Shown here in pieces: positions 37,273 to 49,300 of a stretch of 64,000 nucleotides of DNA (the stretch's first letter is position 1; every line of letters starts with the position of its first letter). The position numbers and the translations under genes are program-made. The DNA comes from Aphanomyces cochlioides (Eukaryota; Oomycota; Saprolegniomycetes; Saprolegniales; Verrucalvaceae), in NCBI GenBank assembly GCA_019828595.1, contig JAHQRK010000002.1, positions 496,001-560,000 of the forward strand, written 5' to 3'. The notes beneath the pieces were generated by a model, which saw only the letters and a program-made list of their open reading frames with translations, was not told the DNA's origin and did not search any database.

Positions 37273-38084
37273 TTAAGCCAAGACCGGCGTTTTCGCCTCC
37301 TTCTTCGGTTTGGTGGGCGCGGCGGTCTCGGCTGGAAGAGCTTCAACTTCCACGTGATCTGTAGCTGCATCTTGAGCACCAAAAGCATGATTTGTGGTGG
37401 TGTACCTGGGGCGATGGGCAATTGCAACGCAAGTTGTTCGGCTTCCAATTGTTCAATTGCAGCCAATTCCGCGAGAATCTCGTCTTCATCATCAACACTC
37501 AAACTGTTGCCGATCAAACGGCTGATTTCCTAAATGAGGCGTGAAATGGACAAGTCGATAAATGCAGTGTACATCAGCTCGGGCTTGAGCTTCCCGGGTC
37601 TCCTCCATGAGATCTTCCACCGCTTCCACAGTCATTTCCTTATGGATCGCATCAAGCACCGAATTGCCTGCCTTGAGTCCTTCAAAAATCTACAGGAATC
37701 GTAATGAGCGAGAAAGCTTGTACATCGTACTTGGAATTGTTGGCTTTCCCACTCGACACTGTCGACCATTTGCAGCACGTTCATGAGATGTGCGTCGGCC
37801 TGCTCAATCTGTTGCTCTTTAAACTTACGCAGCTGGAGACACAGCTTCGCTCGATCCCGCTGCTTCTTTTCCAAAAGCTTCTTCGCCTTCTCTGTTAGAT
37901 CAGCACTCTCCCGCTCGAGTTGCGTTTGGTACTTCTTAAGGCGGTCGCGGGAAGCCTTCAGCTCTAGCACTGCTCTGTCCTTTGATGACACTTGATTCTG
38001 AGCTTTCTGCTTGTTCGCTGCTTGTCTGGCCGTCGGTCCAGACGACGGAGGCGCCGCGGCGTTCTTCCCAAGAAGGTTTCCCAT
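37273..38084 (-). CDS. CHMP6: ESCRT-III subunit, CHMP6/Vps20-type Snf7 protein
   Basis: Proposed minus-strand CDS is 38084..37731, 37689..37573, 37529..37406 and 37364..37273, 228 residues, with introns of about 41-43 nt. The N-terminus M-G-N-L-L-G is an N-myristoylation signal, characteristic of CHMP6/Vps20 in the Snf7 family. It is followed by a long basic coiled-coil region (residues ~35-115, R-D-R-L-K-K-Y-Q and L-R-K-F-K-E-Q-Q) and an acidic C-terminal half with D-E-D-E-I-L-A-E-L, the helix that becomes autoinhibitory or MIM-like in ESCRT-III. Vps20 nucleates Snf7 filaments at endosomes for multivesicular body formation. The last intron could instead end six bases earlier (35 nt), adding two residues. 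It is transcribed divergently from the DHHC gene, 868 bp away. Confidence 0.85.
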
Positions 38085-38952
38085 ACTTTTTCACAACTCG
38101 AACGACAAGAAGGTGACCAGAACTGTAGAAATTAATAGTTTTGTTAATTTATACTATCCCTTTTAAAAGTAATAAGTGGTAGAGTATAAAGATAGAAAGG
38201 TTAGCAAAGTCCCTCGAAAGGATGACGCCAGTATGTCTCGTGTCGGTGAGTGCTCCAGCGTAGAGGCTAGGAGGGCGAGAGGCGCTTTAACTCTTTGATT
38301 TCGATCAGCCCCAATAAAATAATAAAAGTCTTGTATTGTCTTACATCTGTGATCAAAGCTGCTTCTTCAGCTGAACAAGTTTTACGATAAGCCAAACCCA
38401 AGTTCGCCCATTGATGTTTCCATCGTGATTGATCTCAAGAATGAAGCGATGGCTGTGGGCAATGGAGAATAAACAAAGACCCCCTCGTACATGTGAAAGT
38501 GCGATGTCGATTGTGGACAATCTGAGTGTGGAATGTGCTCGGAGGGGGGCTTTTCTGCTACATGTTTGTTTAAACGCCCCCCAAGCGGATCGTTTTGATC
38601 ACAGCGATTCCGGCATGCTCACGATGCAGTTGAATTTCGTTTTGAGACTCGAACCTCGCAAAATCCAGGTCACGCTACCTTTTGAAATCCCCGTACAACT
38701 TCAGGTCTGTCAAGTAATTCGTGATAGTTTATAGTTTATCATGATGCAGTCTCGACCAGCTTTACCGACATCCTGTCAGGTCAGTCATAGTGCAACTTAG
38801 GCAGTTCGCGGCTCAGTAAAGAAGCCAAGAAAGGCTTTCAAAGGTCACAGCGCCGTACTGAGATCTCCCAAACAAACAATTTGACGTCGACTAAATTCAA
38901 TATAGAATTAAATGAAAATCATTTATTACACTTTTTTTCCAGTTTCACGACG
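38085..38952. other. Divergent spacer between CHMP6 and DHHC genes, with an unassigned ORF
   Basis: The region should carry both promoters. A plus-strand open frame at 38429-38734 (101 codons) includes Q-L-N-F-V-L-R-L-E-P-R-K-I-Q-V-T-L-P-F-E-I, which looks protein-like, but I recognise no family and no clear gene model extends it. Confidence 0.3.
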
Positions 38953-40063
38953 ATGGAGTCGCCGATGCAAGTTGATGAGGTCGAGGATGGCATGAACCTG
39001 CTTTCTCCAAGGCCAGAGACGCAAGATGGACGAGCGTATTACGAAATCTGGCATGGAAATCATATATTCTTTGCCAAAGGTCGCATTATTGTGCACCGAA
39101 CTCAGTGGAAATATAGCTTGTTGACTGCTGCGTTCATCACGAGTCTCGTGGCTGGCTTCATCTATTTTGTGTACGTTGACTCGATCTATGTCGTGATGCC
39201 TTGTAGATCTATTGCAGATCTCTCGCCCGCACTGATATATATCATGGTGGCCTTGTATTTCAACGTGCTTCTCTGGTTTGGGTTCACTGCCTTTCGAGAT
39301 CCGGGTAATACTCGACCATCCACACGTTGGCTTGACGGATCGCTGTAGGTTTCGTCCCCATGCGATACGATCAGCTCATCCAAGCTGAAGTTGATCCGAA
39401 TCGATTCTGCACGACCTGCTTGGCAAGAAAACCTCGAAATGTTCCAGCTAAGCTGCCTCCTAGGTCCATAAACCTGCTCGGCGAAGTCACTGCAGCGTGT
39501 GCGATTGTTGCGTCGACGGCTTTGATCACCAGTATGCTTCCTCATGTATGAAACCTCATGAAATGCAGTTGTCCATGGTAGAGCTACAAGTTTCAAGTTA
39601 TGGATCGACTGAGCTGTAGGACGGGCAATTGTGTTGGCCGACGCAACTACCGGTCTTTCATGGGCTTCCTCGCTGCATGTGGATTGGCGTCTCTGTTTGC
39701 CTTCTCGACTATTGCGTGGTTCACTATTGATCACTGCTTTGTCCACAAGGTGGCCTTCCACGTTTGTAAGCTCTCCCTTATTCTTCTTGACTCATCGTCA
39801 CGCCAGTTATTAAGCAATACGTCGTCGTGCCGCCTCTAATTTACTTCACGCTGGCAGTATCAGCCTTTGTGATCGGCTTTGCAATCTACCATTGCAATTT
39901 GATCTCAAGGCAGCTCACGACCAACGAATACCTTCGGCGATTGCAAAATCGCACCAACTCCACCGGCGAAGACAGTCCGCCGTCGTGTATGCAAAGCTGG
40001 ACTCTCTTCTTCACCTCCCCCATCCCCCCAAGGTACCCCCTTGGCCCCCTCTTGTCGGTGTAG
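38953..40063 (+). CDS. DHHC-type protein S-palmitoyltransferase
   Basis: Proposed CDS is join(38953..39170, 39207..39304, 39349..39422, 39464..39531, 39569..39577, 39620..39765, 39807..40063), 289 residues. After splicing the order is: two TM segments (residues ~50-110), D-P-G, the zinc-binding Cys-rich domain F-C-T-T-C-L-V-H-K-P-A-R-R-S-H-C, the active site F-D-H-H-C-P-W-T-G-N-C-V-G, two more TM segments, and the conserved T-T-N-E. Family members transfer palmitate to Cys of membrane-associated proteins at Golgi, ER or plasma membrane. The intron 39423-39463 has a GC donor, and the catalytic Cys is in a 9-nt exon (39569-39577). The first intron (36 nt) is in frame and could be retained. The C-terminus is uncertain; a further short intron at 40033-40063 would extend it by about 18 residues. 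Confidence 0.85.
39569..39577 (+). other. 9-nt microexon encoding the catalytic C-P of the DHHC motif
   Basis: Introns 39532-39568 (37 nt) and 39578-39619 (42 nt) flank nine bases that complete His and supply Cys-Pro and part of Trp. Both introns have GT..AG ends. Only this splicing yields D-H-H-C-P-W-T-G-N-C-V-G, which is invariant in the family. Confidence 0.75.
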
Positions 40064-40836
40064 CTCATTGTCAACCGTTGCTAGCAAGCTTCTTCACCCG
40101 TGCCCTGTGGTCGTCTGAGCTCCCTTCTTCTCCCTGCAACTTACGCCGGAGTAGTCTTGCCATGTTGCTCGTATACTTCAGAACGACAGTGCTGTGCTTT
40201 GTGGGTTTCGTCGAGTTCTTCGTTGTCTTTCAAAACCACTAAGTCTAAGTGGGATGTCGACCTTCGTCTGTACTTCAAACAGGGGACGAAACAGTTGCTG
40301 TAATGCAGGTTGAGTACCATGCAGAACGCTGAGATTGTGCTACATGAGGAGTACTTGATGGTTTGCACGGGCTACTTTTCATGCCGAGCCCCGTACAATA
40401 GGATGCTCAAGGTTGGTTGTCGTTGTGGTCGTCAATGTTCTGCTCCAGTGGATCAGTTTGCACCGTGTTGGGTCTGAATATGCTCGCCATCGTTCAAGGT
40501 TTTGCGATCGACTGCGGAATTGTTGGGAGTCATCACCACGTCTTAGAAACTCTTGTTATCAAAGCTTCACAACGGTCCTGAATGAAGCAATAGTTGGATT
40601 CCCCATTGAGTTGGATGGCTGCGTCGGGTGCACCAAGCTCATGCACAGAGGAAACAACGACACCACACGCTTGACAAAGCTCCTTGTGGGGCGTGCATTG
40701 AGAAGGAAGAGCCCACAACGATTACTACAGCGAGGGACAAAAGATAAGCGCCACAATGTGTAAGACAGTGGTGCAGGACTCGCTGTCTTGGTCTCAAGAA
40801 CGCATGGCGACATTACACACAGCAGCCCGCAACATG
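40064..40836. other. Region between DHHC gene and Crypton insertion, possible host exons
   Basis: Several open frames of 60-120 codons occur on both strands (e.g. plus 40413-40763), with many Cys but no domain I can name. The plus strand ends with an open frame running to the GTGAGTG at 40836-40842, which looks like a splice donor. Confidence 0.3.
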
Positions 40837-40842
40837 TGAGTG
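40837..40842 (+). repeat. 6-bp direct repeat flanking the Crypton-like element (left)
   Basis: TGAGTG, repeated at 44476-44481 immediately outside the element's other inverted end. Candidate crossover core or target duplication. Confidence 0.75.
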
Positions 40843-40940
40843 CAGGAGGGGTGTCACTCATACAAACTTCAAGTATAAATCTGTGCGGGCCGGCGGGAGG
40901 GTTTCTGAAATGTGATATCACGAAACCCGATATACGACCG

Positions 40941-40989
40941 GACGACCAGAGTTTTCTGAATCCGTGATATCATGGATACTCTGGTCGTC
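40941..40989. repeat. Subterminal hairpin in Crypton-like copy 2
   Basis: GACGACCAGAG (40941-40951) and its exact complement CTCTGGTCGTC (40979-40989) with a 27-nt spacer. A related CGACCAGAG lies near the opposite end (minus strand near 44450). Possible accessory recombinase-binding arms. Confidence 0.6.
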
Positions 40990-42002
40990 TATCATTTGAT
41001 TGGATGAAAATACATTGTCCATCAACTAAATTAACCAACAGGTGAGCTCTAAGTCTAAAAAAACTGCCTCAACAGGGAGCAACCTGCGTTCGCCTTCCTA
41101 CGTTTCCTCTACTGTAGTATCCGCAATTGACTTCATCACAGGGCCAAACATTACTGACAATGACATGACAGTGGATGGAGCCATTAGGGCATGGCAGATT
41201 CTTGTGCTCAGCGGGCATCCGTAAAAATACACTGCACAACTTTGTTCAAAATTATAATCAAACTTGCAACTACTGTACTGTAGTGAAGACGACGACCTCT
41301 TCCATCGCTACAGATGGCATTCAAGACTACTTTTGGTGTCAGACTGGCCAAAGAACACCCGCTACTAGGCGCCTGGAGCCCAGAAATCTCAATCTCGTCT
41401 TTCTCTCGTGGAAATCCCTTCGTGCCATGAAATTCGCCAAAAGAACGTGTTCAATAATGAAAGCAAAAATCATCTCCAATGTACTATAGCGGTTCATTCA
41501 CATGACTGTGGTCCACAGTCGCTCAGATTGTTAATAAGGTTAACTGTGAACTGATTGGAGGATACCACATGGCATATAGAACTTTGATTGGATAAAAATA
41601 AATTAAGCTTGACTAATATATGAAATACTTTAATCAAGTTAAAATGATATCCGACCATCTCGATGATCCCACACCGAAGTATAGTTTTAGTTAATCATGA
41701 TGGTGTGACGACGGGGAAATTTTTTAAATGACTTGTTTCTGGAATTCATAGGGAGACTCCACTACATGTATATTTTGGACCAATGATGTGCAAAATATGT
41801 TTTCATTGGACAAATCGACCATTTCATTCAAAGTCGTCATTGTGCAATTCGGGCGATGAGAGGCACGACATGAAGAATCAAGGCAAGTCGAAGCCCGGTG
41901 GCACGAGGTGGCGTGACACTGCGTGAGGACAAGACACTGCGAATTTCATGCAATTTGTATCAAGTACTGCGTGCTCTTTGGTTGTATTTCTCATGGAATT
42001 AT

Positions 42003-44176
42003 CTACTGGTCTAGGCTGTCTTTTGTTTTCGAGTTCGTTTGGCAAGCAAATGGTCGGCGGTTCCTTGGGCCGATCATTTCACGGAACAAACGAGCAATTG
42101 TCATAACCTTCAGCTGTGAAGCTCGTCGTGCTTGCTTCGTCGTTTTGTGGTTGACAATGGAATCAACGAATGGTTTTAGCAGCTCGTAGCTACTCAAGAC
42201 GTCCGTCCGAGAGGAAACGGCGTCCAGTTTGATTCCATGGTCGATCTCAAGGTGACGGCACAAGCCTCTCTCAAAGAGAAACTTCCATTCAGCGAACGCA
42301 TTCTTCTTAGCTTGCGTAGATAAATCAACAAGTTGAATCTTTCTGAACGGAATAATCTTTTGAGTTGCATTTCCAAGCCACCACAGACTCCAGCCAGTAA
42401 ATACATCCACACTTGGAAAATCAAAGCTTTCAGGGAGAACATGCAGCTTGTTCCCCCAATGGAAAAGAGAATACTTGGTTGATGCTTGGCACACTGTAGA
42501 AGGCAAATTATCAAGCTCGGGGGACATTGAACGATTTGATATGGTGTGAATTGCTTTGACAAGCATTTGTTCCATGGCTTCTCGAGTTATATGCCGGCCA
42601 TTACCCCCTTTTCTTCGAGTAAACGGTTAATTCCTTGTATAATACTATCGGGAAGATCGAGGATTTGCTGGCGAGCTGCGTCGAGCTTGATATAGAGCTC
42701 AACATGGGGTGGGATTCCTGTTGGCTGGAGAACACTATCAAATAATTTTCGAACGGAGCTTGCAAGCTAATTCAGTGTCACAAAACATTGGGGATGAAAG
42801 CAGCGGGTGACGTAGTGGTAGTGTTGCTGCTAGGAAGTCACTGTGATAGACAAGGCTGGCTAAGAGGAGGGGGAGGATTGACACCATCGAGCTTACAGTT
42901 GACAACGACGGAAACATAACCTTCACAGCATTCACGACGTCATCGTCGCTTGCTACATCAAAATGAGGGGGCAATGCTGAAAAATTGCCACTGTTAATCG
43001 GCAGACCAGCAACAATGCGGCCGACAAATTGGTCTCCCGCTGCCTCGTATCGAAAATAACGCTCCATGACATTGCCGAGAGACCACCCGCACCTCAGACA
43101 TATACTAACGATTGATGGCCCTCCTGTTGTTCCAGAGCACGCATAGGTCGCTACGACTTTCCTTATTGAATGTGTCCCGATTTCTTTCGCTTGAACAACA
43201 CCCTCCAAGCGTTGACACTCAGCAACGAGCCGTGAAAGAGCTTTACCAAACCGGTCCTACCAACTTGTCTAGCTTAAATTTAATACATCTATATACCTTT
43301 TGCTTTGATCCAGGAAATAGATTTCCATGCTGAAGCTGTGTATGGCAAGGAAAATAAATGCCAAGTGCAACAAATATGCAAGATCTAGGACAAAATGGAT
43401 TGGCATAACAATGCCGTGGGTCTCGAATCGTTGTTCCTGGTGAATTTTAGACAAGGTTTTGTTGAATCCTCGCACTACCTTCCTGTTTTGTCTTTGTCTT
43501 ATAAAACTTTACTCCAATGGCATCCCCCTCAAGCGACAAATGATCTAATCTACACAATTTCGTTCTTAAAGAGAGTTTTTAGTCGCAGTGCTCACTGTAT
43601 TGTCTCTGTTGACTGAGATCTACACATTAAGTTCCACGTCATAGTCAAAAATAGATGTGTGAAGCCTCCATCGTTTAGCAAAAGGCTCTTATCGCAGAGC
43701 TGCAGGAATTTTGAGTAACTGAGCGGTCTTTTTCCTGAGTCTGTCTTGCTGCCATGCTGCAATTCATTTGCAATAGATCTATTGATGCCTATAAGGAAGG
43801 ATAACTGTCTGCTTTAAGATTTTCTTACCAGAAAACACATCGCGCATATCTAAATCAAAACCTTCAGGAAGCTTAACGTTGTTATCTTTGTAAAAATTCT
43901 TCATTGCACTTCGATAGCCGCTCAATGTGCTGCCGACTATCGTTTTCCTGTTGCGTACTGTCCACTGGAGGAAGTCTAGAAAGTCGTGGTAGCTGAAAAC
44001 TTCTAAATTCAATGTTTGTCCTTTTCGTCGTCGCATTCCTTAAGCACGTGCAAATTTCCTACGTGCCTAGCCCATTTTTTGATTTGATTGATACCTGACC
44101 TGTATTTTGCTCTTGAATCCGTTGAGATTCTGTTCAGACGAGCGCTTTCAATGTTGAATTCGCTTCGCTCTGCCAT
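42003..44176 (-). pseudogene. Crypton-like tyrosine recombinase, copy 2 (frameshifted)
   Basis: From minus-strand ATG 44176 the order matches copy 1: R-I-S-T-D-S-R-A-K-Y, then T-L-S-G-Y-R-S-A (near 43915), the Arg motif M-C-R-S-Q-S-T-E-T-I (near 43620), H-S-I-R-K-V (near 43170), C-G-W-S-L-G, and the presumed nucleophile E-R-Y-F-R-Y-E (near 43060), followed by the large C-terminal region with W-S-L-W-W-L-G-N (near 42380). Several short introns are visible, e.g. about 43791-43836. A one-base frameshift near 44045 separates the N-terminal segment, and the frame is lost between about 42740 and 42575, so the copy is probably inactive, though it is better preserved than copy 1. Confidence 0.75.
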
Positions 44177-44475
44177 GGGAAGTTTCCAAATGACTATTGG
44201 CGAAGTTTTTCCCCTTTTCTCGTCAGATCATTGGCCCTGATGAGAGTAGGGAAACTTCACTACGTTTTCGATGAATCTGGACATCCAGTATATTAAATTT
44301 TATAGTATACAATTTTCAAGTCAAAGTATATCAAATCATTAAATCTCGATTGAATCAAAACGAAAATATAGTGAGATTTCTCTACAAACTCATACAAAGT
44401 TCAAGTGTCTCCCTGTAAATTTTGGAGAATGCGATATCATAGATTCTCTGGTCGGCAAAAGTGACACCCCTCCTG

Positions 44476-44481
44476 TGAGTG
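44476..44481 (+). repeat. 6-bp direct repeat flanking the Crypton-like element (right)
   Basis: TGAGTG, identical to 40837-40842. Confidence 0.75.
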
Positions 44482-44496
44482 CTCTAACTTTCACAG

Positions 44497-44829
44497 CTGT
44501 CAACACTGCTGCGCCTCATCTTCTCAGTAAATCCTCTGTATCCCTCCATGAGGTTCCATTCTGTCGACTCTGTATTACCAGCAGAGGTTGCCGTGGACGA
44601 ACTGTCCCCGACTGACTCATTCAGTCAGCGTCTTCGGAGGTCTGTTGCTGCGTACCGGCAGGCAAACGACAGCTCTATCGTTCTCTTTGAGCGGGAGGGT
44701 CCTGCAGCACGGGAGAGCCACGAACCCACATGCTTGCAAACTCTATGCACAGTACACTCGGGGTATTTCGACAAAGTTGGTGGAACACCACCTGGTGGGT
44801 TTCTACGGTGGTACTGGTGCATCTTGTAG
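44497..44829 (+). CDS. Exon-like open frame on the right flank of the Crypton insertion
   Basis: Just beyond CTTTCACAG (a good 3' splice site ending at 44496) an open frame of about 110 codons begins L-S-T-L-L-R-L-I-F-S and contains A-A-Y-R-Q-A-N-D-S-S-I-V-L-F-E-R-E. That segment loosely recalls the HIT-like part of CWF19-type proteins, but the match is weak and the rest is not recognised. It could be the 3' exon of a gene into whose intron the Crypton landed, or chance. Confidence 0.25.
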   Translation: MSTLLRLIFSVNPLYPSMRFHSVDSVLPAEVAVDELSPTDSFSQRLRRSVAAYRQANDSSIVLFEREGPAARESHEPTCLQTLCTVHSGYFDKVGGTPPGGFLRWYWCIL

Positions 44830-45105
44830 CTTGGATTAGATGGAGCTTGTCGAACGTCTTTACTCGTCGAATGCAACAAACCAGTCTGGTGTGTCAACGC
44901 ATCCAAGTGTTCCTGGTGGTCAACTTGCGACGATGTGTCCCATCTCCCTCCGACTTTACTCAAACCAAGTTGTCATGGCTGACTAAGTGATCATGGTGGG
45001 CTGTTGGGCGTGAAATGACCGACAACGTGGAGAGCAAGTGCTGCGTAGAGAATGGATCACCCAGAAGGTCGCCGGCCGGTCGCACATGGCAGCAGTCCTG
45101 TCTGT

Positions 45106-45121
45106 GCTCACTTTTCAATTT
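45106..45121 (+). promoter_or_regulatory. Oomycete Inr/FPR-like core promoter of the intact GH62 gene
   Basis: GCTCACTTTTCAATTT, 25 bp before the start codon, fits the Inr plus flanking promoter region described for oomycete genes (GCTCATTYY followed by an AWTTT-type FPR). A weaker version, CACACTTTTCAACTTTC, precedes the inverted GH62 copy (minus strand near 48010-48027). Confidence 0.6.
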
Positions 45122-45146
45122 GCACCTTTGCACCACACAGTTGAAA

Positions 45147-46391
45147 ATGAAGTTCGTGGCTACTTTGGCTTTCGTCGTGGCGTCCTTGTCCTACGTCCAA
45201 GGACAAGTCGCGGTGTGGGGACAATGCGGTGGTATTGGCTACACTGGCTCGACCGTCTGCGCGTCTGGGTCGGGTTGCAACAAGCAAAACGACTACTACT
45301 CGCAGTGCATCCCATCGGCCAACGTGCATCCATCGAGCAACCCAACTCCAAAGCCATCCACGGCGGCCCCCCAACCATCGTCGTCCAGCCCTTCGGCCCC
45401 TCCATCCCCTCCTTCACCACCAAGCTCTGGCGGCGGAAAGCTTCCCACCAGCTTCAAGTGGTCCTCCAGTGGTCCTCTTGTATCGGCCAAGAACGACGGC
45501 CGCAACATCAAGGGTATCAAGGACCCAACGATTGTCCAAGTCGGTGACACATACCACGTCTTTGCCACTACTGCTCAAGCGTCTGGCTACAACCTTGTTT
45601 ACTTCAGCTTCAAGGACTTTGCCCAAGCTAACCAAGCGACCTTCTTCTACCTTGACAAGACACCAATCGGCACTGGTTACCGCGCCGCCCCTGAAGTTTT
45701 CTTCTTCGCTCCTCAAAACTTGTGGTACCTAGTCTACCAAAACGGCAACGCCGCCTACTCGACCAACAAGGATATCAGCAACCCCAACGGCTGGTCAGCC
45801 CCAAAGAACTTCTACAGCGGCACTCCCAGCATCATTTCGCAAAATATTGGCAAAGGCAGCTGGCTCGATATGTTTGTGATCTGTGACAGCGCTAACTGCT
45901 ACCTCTTCTCGTCGGATGACAACGGCCACTTGTACCGCTCGCAAACGTCCATCTCCAACTTCCCCAACAGCATGAGCCAACCTGTGATTGCCATGCAAGA
46001 CCCTAGCATCTTCTCGCTCTTCGAAGCTTCTGCTGTGTACAAGGCTGGCAGCCAATATTTGCTCCTCGTCGAAGCCATTGGGTCGGATGGGCAGCGCTAC
46101 TTCCGCTCGTGGACTTCCAACAGCCTTGGCGGCAGCTGGACGCCTTTGGCCAACACAGAAGCCAACCCATTTGCTCGTTCCAACAACGTTGTCTTCGCTG
46201 GTACCGCCTGGACCAAGAGTATCAGTCACGGTGAACTCATCCGCACCCAAACGGACCAAACGATCACGCTCGACTTGTGCAAGCCTATTCGTTTCCTCTA
46301 CCAAGGTTTGAACCCCAGCGCCTCGGGCGTCTACAGCGCTCTCCCATGGCAACTTGGTCTTTTGACCCAAACCAACAGCCAAGGCTGCTAA
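45147..46391 (+). CDS. Secreted GH62 alpha-L-arabinofuranosidase with CBM1 (intact copy)
   Basis: 414 residues, no introns. Residues 1-19 (M-K-F-V-A-T...Y-V-Q-G) are a signal peptide. Residues ~20-57 form a fungal-type CBM1 ([12 protein letters not shown] with four Cys), which binds crystalline cellulose. Residues ~58-98 are a Ser/Pro linker and ~99-414 the GH62 domain. Conserved GH62 sites are visible: the Asp of I-K-D-P-T-I-V, the Asp of L-D-M-F-V-I-C-D, the Glu of L-F-E-A-S-A-V-Y, and S-H-G-E-L-I-R. GH62 enzymes are inverting and remove arabinose from arabinoxylan, so the product likely helps degrade plant cell walls. This is the only undamaged member among five GH62 sequences in the window. 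Confidence 0.92.
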   Translation: MKFVATLAFVVASLSYVQGQVAVWGQCGGIGYTGSTVCASGSGCNKQNDYYSQCIPSANVHPSSNPTPKPSTAAPQPSSSSPSAPPSPPSPPSSGGGKLPTSFKWSSSGPLVSAKNDGRNIKGIKDPTIVQVGDTYHVFATTAQASGYNLVYFSFKDFAQANQATFFYLDKTPIGTGYRAAPEVFFFAPQNLWYLVYQNGNAAYSTNKDISNPNGWSAPKNFYSGTPSIISQNIGKGSWLDMFVICDSANCYLFSSDDNGHLYRSQTSISNFPNSMSQPVIAMQDPSIFSLFEASAVYKAGSQYLLLVEAIGSDGQRYFRSWTSNSLGGSWTPLANTEANPFARSNNVVFAGTAWTKSISHGELIRTQTDQTITLDLCKPIRFLYQGLNPSASGVYSALPWQLGLLTQTNSQGC

Positions 46392-49300
46392 ATGTTAACA
46401 AGTTACAGAGTCTGTCTTTGCTCTGCGTCCTGTTTATTCATTGCCTTACTTGCAGTTGTACTTAACTGCCCTGTTCATTTTACAAATTCCTCTCTTCGTC
46501 GACTTGGCAGTTACGACAGGATTGTGATGGCGGAATACTTGCGGAAAACTGCAGTCAGCTTGGTGGTTTTTCCTAAAGCATGAGGTTCCAGGTAACCTTG
46601 TGCTATAATTCAGCAGCGCACCTCAACTACATTGAGATGATCGCCATGATAATGTTGAAAAACAATGATCTCATGTGGAAAACAAATAAAACTGTTCATT
46701 ATGTTGACTAGAGCTTATGAAGACGTGGTCGAACTCTTTATACTTTAGCAGCCAGCGCTGTTGGTTTGGGTCAAGAGACCAAGTTGCCATGGCAAGGCGT
46801 CGTATGGACCAGTCGCCTTGGGTTCAAACCTTGGTAGAGGAAACGGAGCGGCTTGCACAAGTCCACCGAGATGGTTTGGTCGGTTTGGGTGCGGATCAAT
46901 TCACCGTGACTGATGCTCGTGGTCCAAGCACCTCCTGGGAAAGCAACATTGTTGGAGCGGGCGAATGGGTTGGCCTCCGACGCAGCCAACGGGGTCCACG
47001 TGCCGGAGAGGCTGCTGGCTGTCCACGAGCGGAAGTAGCGGCCGTTGCTTCCCGCAGCTTCGACGATCAACAAGTATTGGTTGCTAGCTTTGTACACAGC
47101 CGAGGCTTCAAACAAGTTGTTCTTGTTGGCGTCTTGGAGCGCGATCACAGGTTGGCTCATGCCGTTGGGGAAGTTGGCCAACGACGTTTGCGAGCAGTAC
47201 AAGTGACCGTTGTCATCGGACGAGAAGAGATGGCAGTTGGCGCTGTCACAGATCACAAACATGTCGACCCAGTTGCCGTTGCCAATCCTGTTCTTGACGA
47301 TGGCGGCATGCCGTTGTAGAAGTTCTTGGGGGCCGACCAGCCAGCAGGGTTGCTGATGTCAGGATTGGTCGAGTAGGCGGCATTCCCGTTTTGGTAGACG
47401 AGGTACCAGAGCTTTTGAGGGGCGAAGTAGAACACTTCAGGGGCCGCGCGGTATCCCCTGCCGATGGGAGTTTGGTCCAGGTAGTGGAAGGTAGCTTGTT
47501 GGGCTTGGTTGGGATCCTTAAAGTTGAGGTAGACAAGGTTGTATCCCGACGCAGAAGCGGTACTAGCGAGCACGTGGTAGGTGTCACCAACTTGGACAAT
47601 GGAAGGATCCTTGATGGCCTTGATGCCCTTGCCGTCGTTCTTGGCGGAAATGATCGGTCCCGTTGAGGTCCACTTGAAGCTGCTTGGCAACGGCTTGGGT
47701 TGGCCACCAGAAGGAGGAGAAGGGGGCGAACTCGAAGGTGGAGGTGGCTTTGGTGCGGAAGTAGGTTGCATGGAAGGAGAAGGCTTGGGAGCAGCACTCG
47801 AAGGGCTGGGTGGAGAAGGAGCCGATCCTGGGACGCACTGGGAGTAGTAATCGTTTTGCTTAATGCACGTTGCGCCAGCCATGCATTTGGTCGCACCAGT
47901 GTAGCCAATACCTCCGAATTGGCCCCACACAGACACATCTCCGAGGGTGAACGACAACGACGAAGCGACAAACGCAATGGTGGCAGCGATCTTCATCAGG
48001 ACTCCACTGTGAAAGTTGAAAAGTGTGGACTTGTGGCGGAAGAGAGTAGTAGATGCGCCGCGGGCGTGAGAAGTGTTCCAAGCAGCCGGGCTCTCTCCTC
48101 TCTCCAGATGGTTGTCCTACAACGGCTCGGCGAATATCTGACTGCCACGAATTTGCACCATGACTTTCCAGGGGGCTTCCACCCCGATTACAAATAAGTG
48201 TTTGGCGTGCTTTGATTAGACTTCACCGCATCACTGGCAACTGCAGTTCTAAATGGTGACATGCGGCTTCACGAAGACTTCTCGCGGGGGGGGCTTGAGA
48301 GGGGATGTATGACCGTATTCATTGACAAGTGATTTGCCGAACGACATTTTTTGCCAACAAACTGCTCTTAAAGCACATGGTATGGAGAGAATGCGCCATT
48401 GAGAGGAGTGCTTCATCTGAGGTTCATGTAGCAGCATCAATCTGACGAAATAATTCGAGAAGACATTAGCAACCTCAATTCTTTGGGGCCATAGATGAGT
48501 CTCAAAGAGACTTTGCATGATTCAGTCAATCGCTTTGCCGTGCGGGAGTAATTAGCGACTTTATCTGGCCCTTCTCTCGCATTCTCTTAGGATCTTCACA
48601 CACGACATGTACTACCAGCTGCTGTCTTCAAGAGTTTTATCCCAACTTGAGAGCAAGAGCTTTGATCTACAAGTCGGACTTTTTGACGCAAGTTTGTCAC
48701 CGAAACACTTTTGAAGCATCGACACACAACATCCGTTCTGTAACACCTTTATTTTTCTGGATATCGAATCCGAGGGCGGAACACTATGGCTGGTGCTCCT
48801 CACGCCCACAATTGCCTGTCCTCGTGGATGAAACATCATATCAACCTGGTAAAATTCATGGCTACCAAGCAAGAAATGGGATTAAGGGAACAATATCTCC
48901 TTGAGATCCCGTTTGAGCTTCACTTTTCCATTGGCGTCATTGAACCACGCGGGTTGAAAATCAAGCTTTTGGCCACTTTGGCACGTCCTTGCACATGAGT
49001 GTTCCTCGCGATGCATACCATGAGCTGACGTGCCCCTCAGTGGGGGAAATCCACCCAAAGCCATCAACTTTTAGTCAGCTCAGGCGCTGGAAAGCTCCAC
49101 CCCAGCTTGGGTCACAACTCTAAGCGATTTAAGGACGTCATTTTGCCCAAGTAGGCAACGCCACCTACATTTTTCTTCCAGACTTCCTGAAGTCGCTGGT
49201 ACAAACTTCTTGACCAAGCGACTAAACGACCCGTACCTTGGGGACATGCCAGTTGGCACTCGCTATCGAGCTGTGTCTCAAATACTAGTACGTCGAACTC

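Larger units (their letters stand above)
40843..44475 (-). mobile_element. Crypton-like tyrosine-recombinase element, copy 2, with inverted ends
   Basis: The element is 3,633 bp. Its ends are exact 15-bp inverted repeats, CAGGAGGGGTGTCAC at 40843-40857 and the complement at 44461-44475, flanked by the direct repeat TGAGTG on both sides. Both subterminal regions also share CGACCAGAG...TGATATC. The recombinase gene is on the minus strand and occupies about 42003-44176; the 1.1 kb between it and the left end has no recognised gene. Cryptons are known to leave only short direct repeats, so inverted arms flanking a six-base core are notable. Confidence 0.8.
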